Assembly (NCBI GenBank): GCA_003509235.1
Contig: DONH01000071.1
Span: forward strand, 1 to 6,235
Direction of reading: 5' to 3'
DNA from: Planctomycetaceae bacterium
GTDB lineage: Bacteria; Planctomycetota; Planctomycetia; Pirellulales; UBA1268
DNA length: 6,235 nucleotides
Under the pieces are notes generated by a model. That model made no database searches. It was not told the DNA's origin and was given only the letters and a program-made list of their open reading frames with translations. Shown piece by piece: positions 1-5,489 of this stretch; within the stretch, counting starts at the first letter, position 1; every line of letters starts with the position of its first letter. Both the position numbers and the translations under genes were made by a program.

Positions 1-121
1 GAAGAAGCACCTTTTTGCTGGAAAACTTGCGTCACTGAAGAATCGGAAGTATTCCCAAAGTAAGTATTGCACGCGTTTCACGTCATTGATGAATGGAAAA
101 CAGCCTAAATCAGAGAAATAA
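1..121 (+). other. Possible 3' end of an upstream gene (frame ambiguous)
   Basis: Two plus-strand frames are open from the left edge. One reads 20 codons and stops at 61-63 (TAA), ending in EVFPK. The other reads 39 codons, rich in Lys, Ser and Arg, and stops at 119-121 (TAA), ending in KQPKSEK. The third plus frame closes at 36-38. Either tail could be the C-terminus of a gene lying left of the window, or neither. No domain is recognisable in such short pieces, and both lengths are compatible with chance. Confidence 0.2.
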
Positions 122-129
122 ATGTTTTT

Positions 130-169
130 CGGCTAGCACCAGATGATCCGGATTGCAAGTATCTAGCCG
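130..169 (+). repeat. Inverted repeat upstream of the KAS III-like gene
   Basis: CGGCTAG at 130-136 is the exact reverse complement of CTAGCCG at 163-169, giving a 7-bp stem. The 26-base interval between the arms contains the perfect 8-base palindrome ATCCGGAT at 146-153. The structure ends 31 bases before the ATG at 201. It has no T-run on its 3' side, so it does not look like an intrinsic terminator. It could be a leader structure or an operator-like site, but this rests on base pairing alone. Confidence 0.3.
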
Positions 170-200
170 CCTTACGTTTCATAAAAGGGCAGAAAGCTTG

Positions 201-1319
201 ATGGACATACAAGAAAACACAAATCGCTTTGGTATCTCGGCCGTTTCCGTATACCGACCATCTTGGATATTGAATAACGCCTGGTTTGGCGAGACGATGC
301 CAAGGAAATTCAGCCGTCATACCGGCATTGAATCGAGGGCTATTTCCTTAGAAGATGAAGTAACAATGGGAGTACGAGTTGTTCGGAAATTGCAGGCGGA
401 GACCGGCTGCAACCTGGCCGACTGCCGGGGCATCTTATTTGCCTCACCCTCTTTTTTACCACCATCAATTGCTGATCGTTTTCTTGGAAAGTCACAAGCC
501 AAGCATGAACGACCGCAACATGCAGCCCGCCAATTAACCAAGCGGTTGAACGTACCAAATATACGGACTCTTGGTATCAACTGGTTTTGTTGCGGGTACA
601 GTAGATCCTTAAGCCTGATTCAAAAACGCTGGGCCCCTCGCCTAAATTTGCAAAATAATGAATTCATACTCGTTGTGGCAGCGAGTCGTATAAGTCGAAT
701 CACAGATTACAGCTGTAGCCAAACCGCTGGCCTCTTTGGCGATATGGCCTCAGCAACGCTCATTGCTCCACTCACAAGCCAACGGCACCCCACACACTTC
801 GAACTCCTGCACGCAGATGCTCGTCGTGAACAGATTGAGCACCCTGCCTTTAATTTCGAGAGACGCGAAAATGTCAAAATACCATTACCAAACGGTGGAG
901 TTGCACACGCGGATAAACGGATTGTTTACACACTCGATGGCATGGCTATTGCCGACACTGCTCCCCGTCAAATGTCGGCCGCTGTTGCATCAGCACTCGA
1001 ATCCTCAAGTCTCTCTGGTGATGATGTTGACTATGTTGTTCCCCACCAAGCGGGCACTGGAATTGTCCGCTTCACAGGAATGAAGCTCGAGGAATACGGG
1101 ATTGGTGGGCAGCTTATCAACGGACTGACTGAACGAGCTGGTAATGTTAGTGCCTGCTCAGTTCCCTTCGCCCTCCGAGAAACATGGGATCAACTTAGTG
1201 GTATTGTCGCTTGTCCGACAGCTGCCGTTGGTAGCCCTGGGAAGCCTGAAGTGCTTCGAGGGTGCGTCCTTCTAAAGTCAACACCGTACCACGAGATACG
1301 CCGCACCCAAGCAGCGTGA
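201..1319 (+). CDS. Divergent 3-oxoacyl-ACP synthase III-like protein (FabH/thiolase fold)
   Basis: The 372-residue product resembles ketoacyl synthase III enzymes, which catalyse decarboxylative or non-decarboxylative Claisen condensation of acyl-CoA with an acyl carrier or acyl-CoA partner in the cytoplasm. The Cys-His-Asn triad can be read. Cys130 lies in NWFCCGYSRSLS (FabH: AACAGF), His282 in VVPHQAG (FabH: VPHQAN), and Asn315 in AGNVSACSVP (FabH: GNTSAAS). GDMASATLI corresponds to the conserved GDGAGA segment. The protein is longer than typical FabH (about 320 residues). Its end, GCVLLKS followed by a short Arg-rich tail, lacks the usual GFGGG-type glycine loop. I chose ATG 201 because AAAGGG lies a few bases upstream and FabH-like homology begins at once (FGISAVSVYRPSW). 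A TTG at 153 in the same frame would add 16 residues without family similarity. No other fatty-acid or polyketide gene is adjacent, so the substrate cannot be told. The fold is fairly secure, the exact activity is not. Confidence 0.8.
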   Translation: MDIQENTNRFGISAVSVYRPSWILNNAWFGETMPRKFSRHTGIESRAISLEDEVTMGVRVVRKLQAETGCNLADCRGILFASPSFLPPSIADRFLGKSQAKHERPQHAARQLTKRLNVPNIRTLGINWFCCGYSRSLSLIQKRWAPRLNLQNNEFILVVAASRISRITDYSCSQTAGLFGDMASATLIAPLTSQRHPTHFELLHADARREQIEHPAFNFERRENVKIPLPNGGVAHADKRIVYTLDGMAIADTAPRQMSAAVASALESSSLSGDDVDYVVPHQAGTGIVRFTGMKLEEYGIGGQLINGLTERAGNVSACSVPFALRETWDQLSGIVACPTAAVGSPGKPEVLRGCVLLKSTPYHEIRRTQAA

Positions 1320-1352
1320 TATTCACTATCTCTTAGCGGTGATTCATATCAC
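1316..1352. terminator. Hairpin across the two convergent stop codons (possible bidirectional terminator)
   Basis: GTGATAT at 1316-1322 pairs with ATATCAC at 1346-1352. TCAC at 1323-1326 continues the stem by pairing with GTGA at 1339-1342, leaving a 3-base bulge and a 12-base loop. The structure spans the TGA of the KAS III-like gene and the TAA of the phosphorylase gene, which are only 13 bases apart. It is AT-leaning and has no U-tract on either strand, so a terminator role is only a possibility. It may simply lower read-through between converging transcripts. Confidence 0.25.
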
Positions 1353-3558
1353 AGGACAAACCACCAGCTGCAGGAACATAACAATTCTTGGCATAGTCCA
1401 TCACCATTCGATGTGCACTAAACCTCCACGCTAATGATGAAATAGAGTGCATCATCATTTTGATCCAGTCACGAGGAAGTCCATCCACGTCTCGTTCATA
1501 GAATAGGGGAATAACTTCGTGCTGAAGTGCATCGAACAAGGCCTCTCCATCCCGCTGATCAGTGATATCATCTTGGGCATGTGTCTCTCCACGGCCGATA
1601 GCAAACCCATTCCGACCATTAAACGCTTCAGCCCACCAGCCATCTAAAATCGAACAGTTTATACCACCATTGAGCACAACTTTTTGGCCACTTGTGCCAG
1701 AGGCCTCGAGAGGACGTCTTGGGTTATTAAGCCATACATCAACACCCTGAATAAGATGCCGACACACATTGATATCATAATCTTCCACAAAGACGATTCT
1801 GCCCGACATCTTTGAATCGTGTCGCAGATTTGCAATTTTTTGTATGAGGGCTTTTCCTGGTTCATCCGCAGGGTGAGCCTTTCCCGCAAAAATTATCTGA
1901 ATCGGCCTATTCTGATCGGAAACTAATTCATGGAGTCGATCAAGCTGAGTGAGAAATAGTGCTGCCCTTTTATAAGTTGCAAAACGTCTCGCAAAACCAA
2001 TAGTGAGCACATTTGGGTCGAGAATCTCACGAGCTGATTCGATCGATTCATTACTTTCTCCCCGGCGATTACATTGCCTTGTTACTCGCCGCCGAACAAA
2101 TTGGAGCAAGAGGTTTTTCAATGCATAGTGGGTTTCCCATAGTTCCCCAGGATCAACATCGTAGATTTTCTGCCAGACATCTGGCTCGCCCATTCGGCCA
2201 ACCCATCCAGAGGGAAACAAACGATCGTAAAGCTGAAGCATCTGCCACGAAAGCCAACTTTGTACATGGACACCGTTGGTTATATGACCAACAGGCACTT
2301 CTTCCTCAACTCGCGAAGGCCACAGTCCTGACCACATTCGTCGGCTTACATGACCGTGCAAAGCGCTCACAGCATTAGCACGACGTGACAACTTAAGTCC
2401 AAGCACAGTCATACAGAATGGTTCGTCGTGATTATGGGGTTCAACACGTCCGAAAGACATCAGTTGATCATGGGAAATACCAAGTGCATCACGAGTTGGG
2501 CCAAGATGCTCCTCAATCAGCCCGCTATCAAATCGATCATGACCGGCTGGTACCGGCGTATGGGTTGTAAAAATGGTTTGGCGAGCTATCTGGCTAACTG
2601 AGTCATCAAACGAATATCCGTCTCGGTCCATGCGACCACGAACGGCTTCGAGCGTAGCGAATGCTGAGTGGCCTTCGTTGAGGTGATATACGCCTGAAAC
2701 AATCCCAAGTGCCCGAATAGCCTTGACGCCTCCAACGCCCAAAACCATTTCCTGTCGAATTCGAGTCCTTGTGTCACCACCATAAAGCCGACTGGTTAAT
2801 TCACGATCTTCAGAATCATTTCCATCAATATCGCAATCCAAAAGAAAGAGCTTGGCACGACCAACTGCCATTTGCCAAACCTTCGCATGAATCGGGCCTG
2901 ACCGAGTTTCAACTGTGACTGTGATGGGGGTTCCGTGTTTGTCAGTGGCAGACTCGATTGGCAGGAGATCAACTCGAGAGTCCAAATACTCTTCGTGCTG
3001 ATACCCATCACCATCAAGCTGTTGCCTGAAGTAACCCTGATTATAGAACAGACCAACTGCAACGAGAGGAATCCCAAGGCCACTTGCGCTCTTCACGTGG
3101 TCACCAGCCAAGACACCAAGGCCTCCGGAATAAATTGGTACTGACTCATGAATACCAAACTCTGCAGAAAAATAAACAACCGGATTGGAGCCGAGCACGC
3201 CTGCGTGCACATTACTCCATGTTGAATCAGCTGAAAGATACTCTTTGAGTCGTCTATGTGCTTGATTGATTCGACTGTACAAAACAAGTTCGGCTGCACG
3301 AGCCTCGAGACGATCGGGAGTAAACTCTGCTAATAATGCAATTGGATTATGGTCGAGTTGTCTCCAGCGAATTGGATCCAGATCCCGAAATAGATTCGTC
3401 ACTTCCGGATGCCAACTCCACCAGAGATTCTGAGCTAATGTTGTGCACTTTGCATACAGGGACTGAGGGGAAAGTTCATCCAGAGCAAGGGTCTGCTGAG
3501 AGATGTTCGAACTATTCAGTTCTACAGTGTGATCAACTATGTCGTCGATGCGGCTCAC
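1333..3558 (-). CDS. glgP: Alpha-glucan (glycogen) phosphorylase, GT35, DUF3417-containing type
   Basis: This cytoplasmic PLP enzyme releases glucose-1-phosphate from glycogen or maltodextrin using phosphate. From the GTG at 3558 it is 741 residues. An N-terminal DUF3417-like domain (about 20-105, with QNLWWSWHPE) precedes the catalytic region. Family motifs in order are VYFSAEFGIHES, IYSGGLGVLAGDH, YHLNEGHSAF (292-297 HLNEGH), THTPVPAGHDRF (332-343), NGVHVQSW (428-435), FARRFATYKR (522-531), FAGKAHPADEPGK (557-569), VEDYD, and EASGTSGQK (618-626). Lys626 is the expected PLP-binding lysine; Gln replaces the Met common before it. The protein ends just after HRMVMDYAKNCYVPA, the usual C-terminus of this subfamily, so it looks complete. 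GTG 3558 is preferred because GGAG sits 7 bases upstream. An upstream in-frame TTG at 3633 would add a 25-residue stretch with no family similarity. It lies divergently to the dehydrogenase-like gene, and no other glycogen gene is in view. Confidence 0.95.
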   Translation of the reverse strand: MSRIDDIVDHTVELNSSNISQQTLALDELSPQSLYAKCTTLAQNLWWSWHPEVTNLFRDLDPIRWRQLDHNPIALLAEFTPDRLEARAAELVLYSRINQAHRRLKEYLSADSTWSNVHAGVLGSNPVVYFSAEFGIHESVPIYSGGLGVLAGDHVKSASGLGIPLVAVGLFYNQGYFRQQLDGDGYQHEEYLDSRVDLLPIESATDKHGTPITVTVETRSGPIHAKVWQMAVGRAKLFLLDCDIDGNDSEDRELTSRLYGGDTRTRIRQEMVLGVGGVKAIRALGIVSGVYHLNEGHSAFATLEAVRGRMDRDGYSFDDSVSQIARQTIFTTHTPVPAGHDRFDSGLIEEHLGPTRDALGISHDQLMSFGRVEPHNHDEPFCMTVLGLKLSRRANAVSALHGHVSRRMWSGLWPSRVEEEVPVGHITNGVHVQSWLSWQMLQLYDRLFPSGWVGRMGEPDVWQKIYDVDPGELWETHYALKNLLLQFVRRRVTRQCNRRGESNESIESAREILDPNVLTIGFARRFATYKRAALFLTQLDRLHELVSDQNRPIQIIFAGKAHPADEPGKALIQKIANLRHDSKMSGRIVFVEDYDINVCRHLIQGVDVWLNNPRRPLEASGTSGQKVVLNGGINCSILDGWWAEAFNGRNGFAIGRGETHAQDDITDQRDGEALFDALQHEVIPLFYERDVDGLPRDWIKMMMHSISSLAWRFSAHRMVMDYAKNCYVPAAGGLSCDMNHR

Positions 3559-3565
3559 GGTGTAA

Positions 3566-3569
3566 CTCC
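3566..3569 (-). promoter_or_regulatory. Ribosome binding site that decides the glgP start
   Basis: On the minus strand these bases read GGAG, within TGGAGTTACACC just ahead of GTG 3558. The 7-base spacing is optimal for a Shine-Dalgarno site. The farther TTG at 3633 has no comparable site, so the shorter 741-residue protein is favoured. Confidence 0.6.
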
Positions 3570-3611
3570 AGGTGAGGGGAGGAGATGGTAGGGCACCAGC
3601 CAAGGTTCCAT

Positions 3612-3617
3612 AGTATA
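3612..3617 (-). promoter_or_regulatory. Candidate -10 box for the phosphorylase gene
   Basis: Read on the minus strand, 3617 to 3612 is TATACT, five of six matches to TATAAT. It lies about 55 bases before the GTG start, which would give a leader of roughly 45 bases containing the GGAG ribosome site. No good -35 hexamer is found at the normal distance (AAGCAG at 17 bases), so the call is weak. Confidence 0.3.
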
Positions 3618-3701
3618 TCGTGGTACGACGCAACCTGCTTAGGCCACCAAGTGCCGAGGCAAACCTATAAAATCATTTGCTCATACCTTCATAAAACAGG
3701 G

Positions 3702-3707
3702 TATAAT
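3702..3707 (+). promoter_or_regulatory. Perfect -10 box directly ahead of the dehydrogenase-like gene
   Basis: TATAAT occupies these positions, only 10 bases before the ATG at 3718. A transcript starting 6-8 bases after the box would have almost no leader. No Shine-Dalgarno sequence is present in AAGAAAATCT before the ATG, which fits a leaderless or nearly leaderless message. The best -35 candidate, TTGCTC at 3677-3682, matches only TTG and has a long 19-base spacer. ATACC (3683-3687) and GGTAT (3700-3704) form a short inverted repeat that overlaps the box and could be an operator. Confidence 0.45.
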
Positions 3708-3717
3708 AAGAAAATCT

Positions 3718-4818
3718 ATGTCGATCATTTCCCCTCAATTTCCGACCGGTTCATCACTTGCCGAACTCTGCAAGGAGATCAAATCGGTTGATAAAAAAAC
3801 AAGAGAATTAGGGCCTTGGGAAAGTGGTGCCTTCTCAAAACTTGCTTCGCACGGCTGCCTGGCAGGCTGGATAAAAAAAAATGATGGGGGAACAGAGGCT
3901 TCGGAAACAGAAATCATGCGACTTCTTGTTTCCATTGCATCCCATTGTCTCACTACGGCATTAGCCCTCACGCAATGGGCGAGCGCTGTTCGTATAGTGT
4001 CTCGAGGAAGTCAGGAAATCCGGATGAGTTTTCTTCCTGACCTCGCAGCAGGCCGACAATTTACGACTGTCGGCATATCTCAACTATCAACTAGCCGACA
4101 GCATCTAGGACAGCCTATCCTAACAGCAAGACGAACAGACATGGGCTGGTCGCTCAATGGCAAGTGTCCTTGGGTTACTGGTGCCGACAGTGTGAATACT
4201 CTTGTCACAGGTGCAGTCCCCATGGATTCAAAAGATTCTCAAGCGACTCCGCATTTCTTCATCCTCAGGATGAATAGCTCCGGCATACAAGTGGCTTCCC
4301 CAATGGACTTGCTTGCCTTAACAGGAAGCCGAACATCAAGCATTGACTTGAAAGATGTCTCAACGGAAGCCGAGATCACACCACAAACCGAAACTGGCCC
4401 TCAGACCGGGGGCCTGGGAACAACTGCTTTAGCCATAGGAAGCACTCGATCCTCACTTGCGATACTTGAGCAAGAATCCTTCCGAAGAGATGCACTGAAA
4501 CCAATTACGGCGGAACTTGAGAAAGAAGTTTCCGCGATTGAAACTATTCTATTTAAAGCGACGATAGATGGTATAAGCACTCAGGAACGAAATTTACTCC
4601 GTCAGCGAGCAAACACATTAGTAACCCGGACAGCGCAGGCGGCACTTACCGCGTCGAAGGGAGCCGGCTTTGTACAAGGGCATCCAATCGAACGCCTCAT
4701 ACGCGAGTCCATGTTTTTTCTGGTATGGAGTTGCCCACAATCTGTCACCGAGTCCCTTTTATGTGACTTTGCAGGGATCGAAAGTCATGCTGACGGCCCT
4801 TCAATAAACACACCCTGA
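3718..4818 (+). CDS. Acyl-CoA dehydrogenase-like flavoprotein, catalytic glutamate apparently absent
   Basis: The 366-residue product follows the acyl-CoA dehydrogenase layout. A helical N-terminal domain (about 1-115) ends in FLPDLAAGRQFTTVGISQ. A beta domain (about 115-215) contains GWSLNGKCPWVTGADSVN and the GSRTSSIDLKDV segment, equivalent to GMRGSxxxxVxFxDV. A C-terminal helical domain follows (about 230-355), including GAGFVQGHPIERLIRES, which corresponds to the G-G-x-G-F...P-x-E-R-x-x-RD region. Known members use FAD to oxidise acyl-CoA to the trans-2-enoyl form, with a glutamate nine residues after that Arg in the medium-chain type. Here Arg329 is followed nine residues later by Ser338, in FFLVWSCPQSV, with no nearby Glu. 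Activity may therefore be altered, or the base may sit elsewhere. It stands alone, divergent from glgP and followed by a 335-base gap. Start: the first ATG after the -10 box. The fold is likely; reaction and substrate are unknown. Confidence 0.78.
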   Translation: MSIISPQFPTGSSLAELCKEIKSVDKKTRELGPWESGAFSKLASHGCLAGWIKKNDGGTEASETEIMRLLVSIASHCLTTALALTQWASAVRIVSRGSQEIRMSFLPDLAAGRQFTTVGISQLSTSRQHLGQPILTARRTDMGWSLNGKCPWVTGADSVNTLVTGAVPMDSKDSQATPHFFILRMNSSGIQVASPMDLLALTGSRTSSIDLKDVSTEAEITPQTETGPQTGGLGTTALAIGSTRSSLAILEQESFRRDALKPITAELEKEVSAIETILFKATIDGISTQERNLLRQRANTLVTRTAQAALTASKGAGFVQGHPIERLIRESMFFLVWSCPQSVTESLLCDFAGIESHADGPSINTP

Positions 4819-5022
4819 AACCGCTAGCGACTAAAGACCGATACGGGCCATCAAAGCAACAGTAATTTTCAGGTATCAAGACTACTGGCATTCCACCTAA
4901 GTCGTAACGAAATGTGTCACTTCGTATTCCCAAACCACATTTCCCTTCAATGCCCCACTGTGCCAAATAAAGCACCAAACGCATCGATGACCAGACTTTT
5001 CAACTTTCCTGACTCTTACAAT

Positions 5023-5037
5023 CCTGTCTTCGGCGGG
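5023..5037 (+). other. UUCG-tetraloop hairpin
   Basis: CCTGTC, TTCG, GCGGG folds into a five-pair stem (C-G, C-G, U-G, G-C, C-G) with one bulged U, closed by the very stable C(UUCG)G loop. A tail without U-run follows, so it is not a standard terminator. Its closeness to the larger hairpin at 5052-5094 suggests that both belong to one structured transcript or leader. Confidence 0.35.
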
Positions 5038-5051
5038 CATACCACTGGTTC

Positions 5052-5094
5052 GAATCAACTGTACCGCATGCCGGGTGTTCCCGGCAGTTGAATC
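5052..5094 (+). other. Long bulged stem-loop in the intergenic region
   Basis: The outer arms, 5052-5061 (GAATCAACTG) and 5085-5094 (CAGTTGAATC), pair in nine of ten positions, with one A-A mismatch. After a 9-base bulge, CCGGG (5071-5075) pairs with CCCGG (5080-5084) around a TGTT loop. An alternative inner stem of seven pairs, TGCCGGG/CCCGGCA at 5069-5086, is mutually exclusive with the outermost part. The hairpin ends 60 bases before the next ATG. It could be part of a small RNA, a weak terminator for the upstream gene (no U-tract), or a protein-binding site. Confidence 0.4.
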
Positions 5095-5141
5095 TTGGAT
5101 CGTACTTAACAAACGTCGCCTGATTGTTTTGCGTGAGAAGC

Positions 5142-5147
5142 TATACT
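5142..5147 (+). promoter_or_regulatory. -10 box six bases before the membrane-protein start
   Basis: TATACT (five of six to consensus) is followed by AATAAC and then ATG at 5154. The 6-base distance matches the -10-to-start arrangement known for leaderless mRNAs in several bacteria, where the first transcribed base is at or next to the A of ATG. No Shine-Dalgarno motif is available for this ATG. No good -35 hexamer is seen at 16-18 bases. Confidence 0.4.
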
Positions 5148-5153
5148 AATAAC

Positions 5154-5489
5154 ATGAGGCGACAAATAAAAAATCCGTTTTATATCGTGCTAGGAGTAAT
5201 CGGTTTTACCTTCACGATTACTGCCGCGAGTTACTGCCTGTCAGTACTACGTGGCGTTCGCCCCCAAGCAGCTCTCACAGAAAAGTCACATCCTCTTGAA
5301 GAGATTATGGACCGTCACGGAACAAGCCTTCTCACAGGGCAATTAATTCTTCTTGCCGTCGCTACAGTTGGTGCAGTGGCCGTTGATCATGTGAATGGTC
5401 AAAACAAACCAAATTCCCGTCAGCCCCAACGACTGACGGATGACAATGGGCCTGGAAGTGATTCACCCTTGGAAAAAAAACGGTTGTGA
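5154..5489 (+). CDS. Small two-helix membrane protein upstream of ligA, function unknown
   Basis: The 111-residue product begins with a positively charged MRRQIKN. A hydrophobic segment follows (about residues 8-32, PFYIVLGVIGF onward to SVL), then a loop of about 25 residues with HPLEEIMDRHG, a second hydrophobic segment (about 58-77, LLTGQLILLAVATVGAVAV), and a polar, probably cytoplasmic tail (DHVNGQNK to LEKKRL). By the positive-inside rule both ends are predicted in the cytoplasm. I believe similar short proteins occur in planctomycetes, but I cannot name a family. ATG 5154 is chosen over an in-frame TTG at 5124 because a -10 box overlaps the coding region that TTG would require. The TGA stop lies within GTGA, shared with the ligA start. 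The last codons contain an A8 run (5473-5480). It is a real gene by hydrophobic pattern and coupling to ligA; its role is unknown. Confidence 0.7.
   Translation: MRRQIKNPFYIVLGVIGFTFTITAASYCLSVLRGVRPQAALTEKSHPLEEIMDRHGTSLLTGQLILLAVATVGAVAVDHVNGQNKPNSRQPQRLTDDNGPGSDSPLEKKRL
5473..5480 (+). other. A8 slippery tract just before the ligA start
   Basis: Eight consecutive A residues lie in the membrane-protein gene as GAA AAA AAA CGG. Bases 5474-5480 therefore form the heptamer A AAA AAA in the correct register for -1 ribosomal slippage. The -1 frame is the ligA frame, and it is open from 5462 onward (its last stop is TGA at 5459-5461). Slippage by ribosome or RNA polymerase would fuse the two proteins. 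No strong downstream stem was found. Confidence 0.35.

Larger units (their letters stand above)
4819..5153. other. 335-base stretch without a convincing gene
   Basis: Nothing here reads as a recognisable protein. Two minus-strand open frames (4745-4984 and 4897-5112) overlap each other in different frames; one runs into the 3' end of the dehydrogenase-like gene. Their predicted products are Cys/Trp/His-rich with no known motif. There is no clear T-tailed terminator after 4818. The first half is largely featureless apart from a small 5-bp hairpin (ACGAA 4907-4911 with TTCGT 4921-4925). The right part, 5023-5094, carries two adjacent hairpins listed separately, and the end holds the promoter of the next gene. 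Confidence 0.5.

Noticed and set aside
153..200. TTG start extending the KAS III-like protein by 16 residues
   Set aside because: The extension has no family similarity and the TTG lies within the inverted repeat. ATG 201 has a purine-rich upstream stretch and starts directly at the conserved region.
736..1083. 115-residue open frame inside the KAS III-like gene
   Set aside because: It is in another frame of a clearly coding region and has no recognisable domain.
1681..1689. Gln instead of Met before the PLP lysine of the phosphorylase
   Set aside because: The lysine and surrounding motif are intact, and I recall Gln as a known variant in this subfamily; it does not suggest loss of function.
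2013..2378. 121-residue plus-strand open frame
   Set aside because: It is antisense to the well-supported phosphorylase gene; its composition mirrors that gene and no motif is seen.
3559..3633. TTG start extending the phosphorylase by 25 residues
   Set aside because: The extra residues look unlike the family, and the candidate -10 box lies within them. GTG 3558 has GGAG at 7 bases.
4901..4910. GTCGTAACGA resembling the 3' end of 16S rRNA
   Set aside because: The match is about eight bases and the flanks do not resemble rRNA.
5047..5056. GGTTCGAATC, identical to a tRNA T-loop core
   Set aside because: The flanking bases do not form a five-pair T-stem on either strand, and no acceptor, D or anticodon arm can be built around it.
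4745..5112. Two overlapping minus-strand open frames that might be one frameshifted gene
   Set aside because: Neither product shows a known motif. One overlaps the 3' end of the dehydrogenase-like gene, neither has a convincing ribosome site, and no similarity across the supposed shift point could be recognised.
5124..5153. TTG start extending the membrane protein by 10 residues
   Set aside because: The extension would be encoded across the -10 box, and ATG 5154 gives a normal positively charged N-terminus before the first helix.
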